A DNA stretch of 64,000 nt from Myxococcales bacterium (GTDB lineage: Bacteria; Myxococcota_A; Polyangia; Polyangiales; Polyangiaceae), in the NCBI GenBank assembly GCA_016703425.1, contig JADJCA010000027.1, forward strand, positions 62,001-126,000, written 5' to 3'. Position numbers and translations under genes: made by a program. Within the stretch, counting starts at the first letter, position 1. Every line of letters starts with the position of its first letter. Shown piece by piece: positions 1-9,101 of the stretch. The notes beneath the pieces are model-generated. The model did no database searches and had not been told where the DNA came from. It saw nothing but the letters and a program-made list of their open reading frames with translations.

Positions 1-47
1 GCTCGATCATGGCCGCGCTTATAGCGCCATTTTCGGGGCCAAGCCAC

Positions 48-81
48 GCGCGCCGGGCGCCGGCGGTTCGGCGCGCCTTTT
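48..81 (+). terminator. possible hairpin terminator at window start
   Basis: An 8-base perfect inverted repeat (GCGCGCCG at 48-55, CGGCGCGC at 69-76) encloses a 13-base loop and is followed by TTTT at 78-81. This resembles a weak intrinsic terminator for a plus-strand gene lying left of the window. The U-run is short and the GC content is high everywhere, so chance is a real alternative. Confidence 0.3.
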
Positions 82-506
82 CAATACGAGCAGGTCTTCA
101 CGGTAAACATCGAGCCCTCGGCGATGCCTCCACCCTCCGTGGTGAGGCACGGCGCCTGCGCGCCCGGGTCGGTGCAGCCGACGGCTTTGAGCGTGCCGGT
201 GCAGGCCGTCACCTCGTACATGCTCGCCTCGTGTTGCTTGAGCGGCACGTCGGCGCGCGGACCTTCGGCGTCGACGGGTCGACCGGGCTTGCCGCAGGCC
301 TCGATGCGACACAGGGGGAAGCGTGACGCATTGGTCACGTGGACCTTGATGATCTTCGGCGCTGTCGCCTTGGGGGGCGGGGGAGGGGCCTCGCCGCAAG
401 CGGCGATAGAGACAACGCACGCCGCCAGCGCGAGCGGGCCTGCCCACTCGATGCCAGCGCGACGCGCACCAGAGGTCAGCGATGCCCGCGGAGACTCGGT
501 CGACAT
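81..506 (-). CDS. small secreted lipoprotein, unknown function
   Basis: 141 residues. After a long basic N-terminal region there is a hydrophobic stretch ending in a lipobox-like SIAAC (Cys about residue 36), so export and lipid attachment are likely. A proline-rich linker (EAPPPPPKA) follows, then a mature domain of about 90 residues with six further cysteines, which suggests disulfide bonds in the periplasm or on the surface. I do not recognise the domain. The start is the only ATG before the signal sequence; the N-region is long, so a later non-ATG start is possible. It lies downstream of the beta-helix gene on the same strand (58 bases apart) and could be co-transcribed with it. Confidence 0.7.
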   Translation of the reverse strand: MSTESPRASLTSGARRAGIEWAGPLALAACVVSIAACGEAPPPPPKATAPKIIKVHVTNASRFPLCRIEACGKPGRPVDAEGPRADVPLKQHEASMYEVTACTGTLKAVGCTDPGAQAPCLTTEGGGIAEGSMFTVKTCSY

Positions 507-564
507 GCGCGTGGATCTACCCGCGCCTCGCGTGCGTGTCCATCCGTTGGTCGCGGAGAACGCA

Positions 565-2166
565 TCAGCGCCGTCGTCGCGTCACAGCGGCCGTGATCGC
601 GAGGACGAGGAGCACGAGCGCGCCGGCGTCGCGCGTCGGCGCGCGGCGCGTGATGGCGCATCCGCCGACGTCGTCGGCGAGCGGGGGAACGCCGCCGACG
701 TCGTTAGCGCCGGCACGATTTTGCGTTCCGCCGCTTTTGCCGCTCTCGGTCGCGCCCGCGGCGCCGGTCGAACCGCCGCTTGCCGCAGCGCCGCTGCCGG
801 CGGATTCACCGGTGCCGGGCGCACCGGCGTCAGAGCCCGAGGTCGGCGGCAGTGGTGGTGGCGTTCCTGGCGTCGTTCCCGGGGGTGCCGGCGCCGCACC
901 GCCGAGTTCGTAGGCGCCAATGTCGATGACCCCTACGAGCGTGCGTCCCGTCGTCGTCGCCGGCGGCGCGCCGAGCGGCGGATGAAGGTTCGGCACCGCG
1001 AGCGGGCCTGGGAACGGCTTGCCCGAAGGTCCCGCGAGCGATGCGCCGCCGACATCGACCAGCGGGGACCCCGACGCGGGCCGCAGATCGCCGTTTGCCA
1101 GGGAGGCGAAGAGGTTGCCGTTCGAGCCCATCACCGTGTTCGCGAGGCCCGCGGGAACTTTGGTTGCGCCCGTCTGCAGCCAGTTGTGGCTCCCGACGAC
1201 AACGCTCGTGCCGCCGACCCACGCTGCGCTGCTCTCATCGACGAGGGCGACGTTTCCGCTCTTCGCCACGAAGGCGTTGTTGTGGAACTCCAAGCTCTCG
1301 ATGCCATCCATGAGTCGAAACACCGCGGAGCCGCCGTTGGTCACGACCGTGTTGTTCACGAAGCGGTAGCGCCCGTTGGTTTGGCCGGTGCCGTCGCCAC
1401 CAAAGCGTGTCACGAAGAACGCGTTCTTCTTCACGAGAACGTTGCCGACGACGTCCGAGTCTTCGCGCACGGCACCCTCCGGCGAGGTCTCCGAGCCGAT
1501 GAGCTCGACCTCGTGGTAGAGCGCGCCTTCGATCCAGTTTCCGTAGAGCTCGTTCCGGCCGGCGCGCGACTTGACGTTGTTGCCGCCGTTGCCGTCATGC
1601 ACGTACGAGCTCTGCATCCGAAACACGGCCGCGGGGTAAACGACCTCGTCGCTCGACATGTAGATCTGGTGGTTCTGCGTGCCCGAGCCGCAATGGTGCA
1701 CCTCGCTTCGTTCGAGGAGAAACGAGCCTGCGTCGGTGTCGGCTCCGAGGATGCCGTGCTGCGCGCAGTCGTGAACGACCGAGTCTCGGAGCGTGATGCC
1801 ATCGGCGTGCACGAAAAAGCAGCGGAAGGACCCTGCCGTGATGTCGAGGTTCTCGAAGACGTAGTGGTTGGCACGCGCTTCGACGGTGTTGGTTCCTCCG
1901 CTCACGACGGGCCGCTTGCCACCGACGGCGATGCCCACGATGGTGATGGGAGAGGCCGGCGTCCCCGCCTTGTCGAAGACGACGCCGCCCTGGTAGGTGG
2001 CTCCGCCGTCGACCTCCACGCGGTCCCCCGGCTTCAAGAGCGGAGCCACGGTCATGAGCTGCTTGTGCGCCCGCGCGGGGCCAACCTGGTAAGTGGTTGC
2101 GGAAGCGACGGCGGGCGACGACATGACGAAGATCGCGGTGGCAACGAAGGTTCGATGACGCGTCAT
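565..2166 (-). CDS. right-handed parallel beta-helix protein with MYXO-CTERM-like tail
   Basis: 533 residues. A signal peptide (ends about residue 24, VASA-TTYQV) precedes a segment typical of polysaccharide-lyase-like beta-helix proteins: TYQGGVVF, then a ladder of short repeats in which Asn and His alternate with aliphatic residues (for example LEFHNNAFVA, YRFVNNTVV). A Pro/Gly/Ser/Ala-rich linker (about 415-490) leads to a C-terminal tripartite signal: a GGC motif, a hydrophobic helix (ALVLLVLAITAAV) and RRRR at the end. That arrangement is the MYXO-CTERM sorting signal known from myxobacteria, in which the Cys is thought to anchor the protein at the surface. The substrate is unknown: many such proteins bind or cleave polysaccharides, but I see no clear catalytic set. 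Parallel beta-helix fold is confident; enzymatic activity is not. Confidence 0.8.
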   Translation of the reverse strand: MTRHRTFVATAIFVMSSPAVASATTYQVGPARAHKQLMTVAPLLKPGDRVEVDGGATYQGGVVFDKAGTPASPITIVGIAVGGKRPVVSGGTNTVEARANHYVFENLDITAGSFRCFFVHADGITLRDSVVHDCAQHGILGADTDAGSFLLERSEVHHCGSGTQNHQIYMSSDEVVYPAAVFRMQSSYVHDGNGGNNVKSRAGRNELYGNWIEGALYHEVELIGSETSPEGAVREDSDVVGNVLVKKNAFFVTRFGGDGTGQTNGRYRFVNNTVVTNGGSAVFRLMDGIESLEFHNNAFVAKSGNVALVDESSAAWVGGTSVVVGSHNWLQTGATKVPAGLANTVMGSNGNLFASLANGDLRPASGSPLVDVGGASLAGPSGKPFPGPLAVPNLHPPLGAPPATTTGRTLVGVIDIGAYELGGAAPAPPGTTPGTPPPLPPTSGSDAGAPGTGESAGSGAAASGGSTGAAGATESGKSGGTQNRAGANDVGGVPPLADDVGGCAITRRAPTRDAGALVLLVLAITAAVTRRRR

Positions 2167-2245
2167 GACCGCGGTTGGTGCAAGCGCCGAACCGAGCCTG
2201 CGTGATGACCTTTCCCGCAGTTAGCCCGCGCTCCCGGGGGGGGCA

Positions 2246-2272
2246 TGTCACCTGACGTTCGTGACACGTCAG
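2246..2272. promoter_or_regulatory. two interleaved 6-bp inverted repeats
   Basis: TGTCAC (2246-2251) pairs with GTGACA (2261-2266), and CTGACG (2252-2257) pairs with CGTCAG (2267-2272); both have 9-base spacers. The element lies upstream of the beta-helix gene and downstream of the boxR-like gene. It could be a composite operator for the surface-protein gene. The zero-length junctions make a stable RNA pseudoknot unlikely. Confidence 0.35.
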
Positions 2273-2316
2273 TCGGCGTCTGTGGGACAAGGCACTTGCG
2301 CCAGGGACCGCCGCGC

Positions 2317-3099
2317 TCAGGGGCGAGGCTTTCGCACGGCTTCCACGACCGCCTCCACGACCGCGTCGACCGACAACGCCGAGGTGTCGACCACGGCGTC
2401 GGCGCGCTCGTAGAGGGGCTTCCGCTTACGGAGCAACTCCTCGAGCTCGACCTTCGCGTTGGCGCGCCCGCGCATGGGGCGCCCGTCGCCTTGTGCGACC
2501 ACGCGATCCCAGTGATCTTTCGCGCGCGCCTTGAGCCAGACCGTGCGCGTCTTATCCGCGAGCAAGCGGAACGTGCCGACGTCTTCGACGAGCGAGCCGC
2601 TCGTGGCGAGGATGGCGGGCCCGCCTCCCTTCACGAACTGCGCCAGCGCCTCCTCCTCGAGCCGTCGGAAATGCGCTTCGCCGTGCAGCTCGAAGATCGT
2701 CGCCAAGCTCATGCCCGCCATGTTGGCGACGAGCTGATCGAGCTCCACGAAGGGGACGCCGAGGCGCCGGGCGACGGCTTGGCCGATGGTCGTCTTGCCG
2801 GCGCCGCGCAGGCCGAGGAGCGACACGATGCCCAAGCGCTCCCGCGGCGCCGCGTCTTCCGCCTCGCGCAAGAGATCGGCGGCTCGGCATCCGAGCGCGA
2901 CGGCCACGTCTTCAAGGCGCAAGACCGAGATGTTCCCGTCGCCTGCCTCGAGCTGCGCCAGGAACCGCTCGCTCACGCGGGCGGACTTCGCCAGCTCCCG
3001 CCTCGTGAGGCCGCGCTCGCTCCGGACATTCCGGACGATCTCGCCGAGGCGCGCCAGGAGCCCGTCGCGGTGCCGTGTGGACGGTGCAGTATAGTGCAT
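2317..3099 (-). CDS. boxR: BoxR/BzdR-type regulator: XRE HTH fused to shikimate-kinase-like domain
   Basis: 260 residues from the ATG at 3099. Residues about 15-75 are an XRE/Cro-type helix-turn-helix (TRRELAKSARVSERFLAQLE), and residues about 88-255 are a shikimate-kinase-like P-loop domain (Walker A GLRGAGKTT, residues 97-104). In BzdR and BoxR of benzoate-degrading bacteria this exact fusion is a repressor whose kinase-like domain binds benzoyl-CoA as inducer (established for the family). Here it is divergent from boxC and boxB, with operator-like repeats between. An upstream start at 3228 would add 43 residues that overlap the operator and boxC; the internal ATG gives the usual N-terminus, so I chose it. 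Function is inferred from domain order plus context. Confidence 0.88.
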   Translation of the reverse strand: MHYTAPSTRHRDGLLARLGEIVRNVRSERGLTRRELAKSARVSERFLAQLEAGDGNISVLRLEDVAVALGCRAADLLREAEDAAPRERLGIVSLLGLRGAGKTTIGQAVARRLGVPFVELDQLVANMAGMSLATIFELHGEAHFRRLEEEALAQFVKGGGPAILATSGSLVEDVGTFRLLADKTRTVWLKARAKDHWDRVVAQGDGRPMRGRANAKVELEELLRKRKPLYERADAVVDTSALSVDAVVEAVVEAVRKPRP

Positions 3100-3127
3100 G
3101 CTTTTGAGGCCAAACGCACTATACTGC
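3085..3127. promoter_or_regulatory. boxR-boxC divergent operator/promoter with 12-bp inverted repeats
   Basis: GCAGTATAGTGC (3086-3097) and its exact reverse complement GCACTATACTGC (3116-3127) are 18 bases apart. The first copy reads TGCA-N6-TGCA (3085-3098), a form I recall for BoxR/BzdR operators (memory, not searched). The right copy contains TATACT (3120-3125) on the plus strand, 37 bases before the boxC ATG, and TATAGT (3123-3118) on the minus strand, 18 bases before the boxR ATG; both resemble -10 elements. The left copy overlaps the boxR start codon. Binding here would block both transcripts, giving autoregulation and repression of boxCB. Confidence 0.7.
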
Positions 3128-3162
3128 TTGAACCTCGCCTTGTCCTGTCCTAAACCCCACGG

Positions 3163-4824
3163 ATGGCTGAGAACCGCGAAGACACCGCGCCCGTTCGCTT
3201 CGAGACGCACCCCGATCGCTACCGTCACTGGCAGCTCGACTTCCCCGCCGAGTTCGGCGGCAAGGTCGCGCGCCTCGCGATGAACGTGAAGGAGGACGGC
3301 GGCCTCCGGCCCGGCTACCCGCTCAAGCTCAACTCCTACGATCTCGGCGTCGACGTCGAGCTTGCCGACGCCATTTCACGTGTGCGCTTCGAGCATCCTG
3401 ACGTGCGCGCCCTCGTGGTGACGAGCGGCAAGGACCGCATCTTCTGCTCCGGCGCCAACATCTACATGCTCGGCAGCTCGACCCACGCCTTCAAGGTGAA
3501 CTTCTGCAAGTACACCAACGAGACGCGGCTCGGCCTCGAAGAGCTGAGCGAAGAGGGTGGCGTCCCCACGCTCGCGGCGGTGACCGGCCCCGCCTCCGGC
3601 GGCGGCTACGAGCTGGCCATCTCGTGCGACGAGATCGTGCTGCAAGACGACGGCAACTCGGCCGTGAGCTACCCCGAGACGCCGCTGCTCGGCGTGCTCC
3701 CCGGCACCGGCGGCCTCACGCGCCTCACCGACAAGCGCAAGGTGCGCCGCGATCTGTGCGACGTGTTCTCGTCGCTCGCCGAAGGCGTCCGCGGCAAGCG
3801 CGCGGTCGAGTGGGGCCTCGTCGACGAGTCGCCCGGAAAGTCGGCCTTCGACGCGGCCGTGAAGAAGCGCCTCGACGCGATGGTCGCTCGCTCGAAGCGC
3901 AAGAGCTTCCCGAAGGTCGCCTTCGGGCCCCTCGAGGCGAAGCGCGAAGCGAACGGCACCGAGTACCGCTACGTCACGCTCGCCATCGACGAGAAGTCGC
4001 GCACGGCGACGCTCACCGTCAAGGCGCCCGACAAGGCGCAGCCGACGACGCCCGCGGAGCTCGCCAAGGCCGGCGACAGCGCCTGGTGCATCCGCGCCTT
4101 CCGCGAGCTCGACGACGCGCTCCTCGACCTGCGCTTCAACCGGCCCAACATCGGCGTCGTCTCGGTGAAGACGTCGGGCGACGCGAAGCTCGTCCTCGCC
4201 GTGGACGCGATGCTCGACGCGCACAAGGACGACGGCCTCGTGGGCGAGGTGCGGCGCCTCATCAAGCGCACCCTGAAGCGCCTCGACCTCACGGCCAAGA
4301 GCCTCTTCTCCTTCGTCGAGAAGGACAGCTGCTTCGCCGGCACGCTCCTCGAGCTCGCGCTCGCGTCGGACCGCGTCTACATGCTCGCCGAAGACGGCGT
4401 TTGGGTGCAGCCGTCGGTCATGAACGGCGGCGCCTACCGCATGTCCAACGGCCTCTCGCGCCTCGAGTCACGCTTCTTGAAAGATCCCTCACGCGCCTCT
4501 CGTGTCCTCGAGCACACGGCGCCGATGGACACGGCCACCGCGAGCGAGATGGGCATCGTGACCTTCGGCCCCGACGAGATCGATTGGGACGACGAGGTGC
4601 GCATCGCCATCGAGGAGCGCGCGAGCCTCTCCCCCGACGCCCTCACGGGCATGGAGGCGAACCTCCGCTTCGGCGGCCCCGAGACGATGGAGACGAAGAT
4701 CTTCGCGCGCCTCTCGGCGTGGCAAAACTGGATCTTCCAGCGCCCCAACGCCGTCGGTGAGCGCGGCGCGCTCACGCTCTACGGGCGCCCCGAGCGGCCC
4801 GAGTTCGACTTCCGCCGCACCTGA
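3163..4824 (+). CDS. boxC: benzoyl-CoA-dihydrodiol lyase BoxC
   Basis: 553 residues, close to the usual length (about 555) of BoxC. It cleaves the ring of 2,3-dihydro-2,3-dihydroxybenzoyl-CoA (formed from the epoxide) to 3,4-dehydroadipyl-CoA semialdehyde and formate in the aerobic benzoyl-CoA pathway. The protein has two crotonase-like halves. The first contains the oxyanion-hole region (DRIFCSGANIYML, residues 91-103) and GPASGGGYELAISCDEIVLQ (142-161), followed by YPETPLLGVLPGTGGLTRL. The second half (about 290-553) is a degenerate repeat of the fold. It is cytosolic. It starts just right of the boxR operator and is followed 53 bases later by boxB, so the two probably form an operon induced by benzoyl-CoA. 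Confidence 0.95.
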   Translation: MAENREDTAPVRFETHPDRYRHWQLDFPAEFGGKVARLAMNVKEDGGLRPGYPLKLNSYDLGVDVELADAISRVRFEHPDVRALVVTSGKDRIFCSGANIYMLGSSTHAFKVNFCKYTNETRLGLEELSEEGGVPTLAAVTGPASGGGYELAISCDEIVLQDDGNSAVSYPETPLLGVLPGTGGLTRLTDKRKVRRDLCDVFSSLAEGVRGKRAVEWGLVDESPGKSAFDAAVKKRLDAMVARSKRKSFPKVAFGPLEAKREANGTEYRYVTLAIDEKSRTATLTVKAPDKAQPTTPAELAKAGDSAWCIRAFRELDDALLDLRFNRPNIGVVSVKTSGDAKLVLAVDAMLDAHKDDGLVGEVRRLIKRTLKRLDLTAKSLFSFVEKDSCFAGTLLELALASDRVYMLAEDGVWVQPSVMNGGAYRMSNGLSRLESRFLKDPSRASRVLEHTAPMDTATASEMGIVTFGPDEIDWDDEVRIAIEERASLSPDALTGMEANLRFGGPETMETKIFARLSAWQNWIFQRPNAVGERGALTLYGRPERPEFDFRRT

Positions 4825-4877
4825 ATCGTCCAGCCGCTAGCCCATCCCGACGCAAGCCCTAGGAACCGAGAACGCCC

Positions 4878-6329
<1,452 letters not shown>

Positions 6330-6468
6330 GCTTCGCTGGGGCGGGGATCCTCCGTTTAGGCACGAGCCGACCCGCCCGCGCCCGCCCCGACTCGCCCCGG
6401 GAGTCGCCGTCGGTCGCGAATGAAGCCCAATTCGCGAGATGCATCTGCGATCGCGGCAGCTCGCAGGG

Positions 6469-7056
6469 TCACTCCTTGGGCGGAACCCGCGGTGACTCCG
6501 CGAGGAGCGCGGCGAGCTTTCCCTCCAAGTCCTGACCGCGCGCGAACCCGCGCGCCGTAATGAGCCCAAGGACACGCCGAACCTCTACCAAATCGAGTGT
6601 CCCCGACGCGAGCAGCCCTCGAGCATCGATGCGATCTTGAAGGCGCGCGTCGCGCATCGAAAGGACCTTCATGGCGAGCAGGTGCTCAGCGGTCGCTACG
6701 GGAACGCCGGCAAACTCGGCCGTGGGCTTTGCGGCGTCGACGATCTCGCGTTCGATCCCGCTGGACGCAGCGAGGAGATCCACGACAACGCCGGAGGGCG
6801 AGCGCATTCGAACGATGGCCAACCGGCCGCGCTCCTTGTGTTCGACGACGGCGACAGGACTGAAGCCCTCGGCGGTCATGGCTCGGGCTAGGCGCTCGAC
6901 TTCCTCATCCGTGTCGAAGGCGACGGCAATGTCCACATCACGCGTGAACCGCACCTCGGCCCGAATCGAGACCGCAAGGCCTCCCACCAGGGCGAACCCC
7001 ACGCCGTGGTGGCGAAGGCGCGCTGCGATGTCGACCAGCGCCTCGGCAGGCGTCAT
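6469..7056 (-). CDS. nucleotidyltransferase-fold protein (AbiEii/DUF1814-like)
   Basis: 195 residues from the ATG at 7056, whose first bases overlap the stop of the upstream small gene as ATGA; an alternative ATG lies 18 bases upstream. The N-terminus has the polymerase-beta-like signature: FALVGGLAVSIRA then TRDVDIAVAFD (residues about 21-49 of the short form), supplying the GG and DxD pattern. A C-terminal helical part includes LLAMKVLSMRDARLQDRIDA, where Lys and Asp are typical of the AbiEii/MNT-like group. Members include toxins of AbiE-type pairs and uncharacterised transferases. Coupling to a small upstream gene is consistent with a toxin-antitoxin-like module, but I cannot show toxicity from sequence. 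Confidence 0.78.
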   Translation of the reverse strand: MTPAEALVDIAARLRHHGVGFALVGGLAVSIRAEVRFTRDVDIAVAFDTDEEVERLARAMTAEGFSPVAVVEHKERGRLAIVRMRSPSGVVVDLLAASSGIEREIVDAAKPTAEFAGVPVATAEHLLAMKVLSMRDARLQDRIDARGLLASGTLDLVEVRRVLGLITARGFARGQDLEGKLAALLAESPRVPPKE

Positions 7057-7244
7057 CGGGGGGCGCTCAGCCACGCGAGCAGGCGCGCGTCGATCTCTGC
7101 GTCGCTCGCGGTGGGGGCCGCGCCGCGTAGCTTCCGGTATTGCATCGCGATACCGAGCTCCATGAGCTCGAGCGCTTGCCTCAGCTTCTCCCCGGGCGGA
7201 GTGCGTCGGGCCTCTTCTAGGTCGTCCGAGCGGAGGGCGTCCAC
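7053..7244 (-). CDS. small partner protein of the nucleotidyltransferase
   Basis: 63 residues from a GTG at 7244 (an ATG at 7310 would give 85, but those extra residues look like random GC-rich sequence). The core, beginning VDALRSDDLEEARRTPP, continues with a helix (LRQALELMELGIAMQ) and a predicted helical tail rich in Ala, Asp, Leu and Trp. I recall similar small proteins encoded next to nucleotidyltransferase genes in myxobacteria. The stop overlaps the next start as ATGA, so translation is coupled. It could be the antitoxin or a regulatory subunit. No DNA-binding motif is evident. Confidence 0.6.
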   Translation of the reverse strand: MDALRSDDLEEARRTPPGEKLRQALELMELGIAMQYRKLRGAAPTASDAEIDARLLAWLSAPR

Positions 7245-7361
7245 GGCGACAAATGTATCACGGCAACCGTTACGGTGCCGCCACGGCGCCACGGCGGGCA
7301 AGGCGCCCACGCCGCCGATGAGCCTGCGCCGACCCGGTGTACGGCACGGGTCAAACCGACT

Positions 7362-9080
7362 CTACCCCGCAGCCTTCTCCGCGCGGAGGAGCGCCACTTC
7401 GCGCTCGAAGATGCGCCTCACGATGGCGATGGCGCACGCGTAGGTGGCGTCGACGCCGAAATACGAGAGGCTCTTCGAGAGCAGCGACTGACGCCGCGAA
7501 TACGGCGTATCGGACGCGTAATGCACCACGCCGACGTCGAAGCCGGCGCGTGACGTGAGGTTGACGATCTCGTCTTGCGGAATGCGCGTCGGGTGGACCA
7601 GCTCGTAGGCGGCGCTCATGAACGGCCCAGCTTCCATCTCGAGGACCGTGTAGCCCTCACGGTAGAACGCGTTCATGTAGTGCTTGTTCTGCAAGAACGC
7701 GCTCCGCACCGTGACGGCCGACTGGTTGTCGAAGACGCTGCCATAGCGAAGGTAGGGGCTCACGTCTTTGGCCGTGAAGCCGTTGCGAAACAAGAACGTG
7801 TTTCGCGAGTGCTCGTCGTAGACCACACTGCTGAGCGACACGTCGCCGACGCGCCCGTTGAGCGTCGCCGCTTTGCCCATGACGTACACGCCGCGCAGCT
7901 CGCCGACGCCTTGGCCTAGCCGCGAGAGGATGTGGTACGCCGCCATGCCGAGCGGGTAGTCGATGTTGAGGATGACGGCCTCGCTCGCCTTCAAGAGGTC
8001 GATGCCATCGAGCTCGAGGCGCGGGTCGAGGAGGGCCGGGTTGAGCTTCGACAGCTCGATGATCTGCGCGTCGATGTCGATGTGGCCCGGCTCCGACAGG
8101 TGCGTGAGACCGATGCTCGCCTCGAAGGCGCGGACCTCACGCATTCGTGACGTGTCGGCGGAGTCGTGGATGTAACCGCGGAGCAAGTAGTAGGCGAGGG
8201 GGAGCACCTCCTCGAGCTTGCCGCTCTTGAGCGCCTCTTCGACGACGGGGTACAGGCCCTCCGGGTTTCGTCGCTTGGCGTAAGCCTCGATGCCCGTGAT
8301 GTGCGTCTTCGCGTAGCCGCCCAGGAGGTTCGCGACGGCGTGCGTGTTCGACGAGACGAAATACACGGGCGGTCGACGCGGCTTCTCGACGCGCAGGTAG
8401 GTGGGCTCGATGCCGCTCCACCAGCGCTGCGCGGCCCTTTGGTACTGGGAGAACGACGCCGACAGGAGGCGCATCTTGAGATCGATGGGCTCACGGGCGA
8501 CGGCTCGCATGCCGCGCTCGAAGTCGGCGGCCGTGAAGGCGGCGCGCAAGACATCCACGTTGGGGATCGTGATGCCGAGGATCTCGCCGAGCGTCCGATC
8601 GTCCGGGAGCTCCGCGCCATCGACGATGGCCGTCTTGAGGCGCTCGTGGAGCTTGTTCCACTCCATCTGGTAGGCCGTGACGATGGGCACGAGATCGTCG
8701 ATGTCGCTCTCGCTGGCGATGAACACGGCCAGCGTCTTCGACGCCGCGTCGTGGCGGAGCGGGCGGCGGCGACCGCGCGTGCGGACCGGAGCCCACTCGC
8801 GGACGCCGAGTCCGTTCGCTTCGAACAGCTCGTGCGACTGGCCGAGGACGATGAGCTCGGTGGCCAACATCTCGCGCGGAAGGCGCGCCGCCGCGTACGC
8901 GAAGGCCGAGGCATCGGGCGACGGCGCGAGGGCGCCGGGATGCAGCGTCGACTCGGAGAACGCGTGGGACTCCTCGAAGGCGCGCACGCGGACATCGCCC
9001 GACGAACGCAGGAGCGAGTAGTAGGTCCGAATGTAGAGGTCGATTTCGTCGGACGGGGGAACCGGCGCCTGCCGCTGCAT
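7362..9080 (-). CDS. conserved protein with nucleoside-phosphorylase-like C-terminal half
   Basis: 572 residues, no signal peptide, so cytosolic. The N-terminal half (1-300) is mostly helical and unfamiliar. The C-terminal half reads like a nucleoside phosphorylase fold: YVMGKAATLNGRVGDVSLSS, then VYDEHSRNTFLF, FDNQSAVTVRSAFLQN and a late LEMEAGPFMSAAYEL, which matches the Met-Glu ribose-binding pattern of uridine and purine phosphorylases. The family match is inference from motifs; substrate unknown. The preceding gene ends 21 bases upstream on the same strand, so the two probably form an operon. Confidence 0.7.
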   Translation of the reverse strand: MQRQAPVPPSDEIDLYIRTYYSLLRSSGDVRVRAFEESHAFSESTLHPGALAPSPDASAFAYAAARLPREMLATELIVLGQSHELFEANGLGVREWAPVRTRGRRRPLRHDAASKTLAVFIASESDIDDLVPIVTAYQMEWNKLHERLKTAIVDGAELPDDRTLGEILGITIPNVDVLRAAFTAADFERGMRAVAREPIDLKMRLLSASFSQYQRAAQRWWSGIEPTYLRVEKPRRPPVYFVSSNTHAVANLLGGYAKTHITGIEAYAKRRNPEGLYPVVEEALKSGKLEEVLPLAYYLLRGYIHDSADTSRMREVRAFEASIGLTHLSEPGHIDIDAQIIELSKLNPALLDPRLELDGIDLLKASEAVILNIDYPLGMAAYHILSRLGQGVGELRGVYVMGKAATLNGRVGDVSLSSVVYDEHSRNTFLFRNGFTAKDVSPYLRYGSVFDNQSAVTVRSAFLQNKHYMNAFYREGYTVLEMEAGPFMSAAYELVHPTRIPQDEIVNLTSRAGFDVGVVHYASDTPYSRRQSLLSKSLSYFGVDATYACAIAIVRRIFEREVALLRAEKAAG

Positions 9081-9101
9081 GGGCCTCTACTTTACTTGGT
9101 T

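Noticed and set aside
124..2205. 693-codon plus-strand open frame
   Set aside because: It lies antisense to the beta-helix gene; its product is Arg/Ala/His-rich with no domain, as expected for an opposite frame in very high GC DNA.
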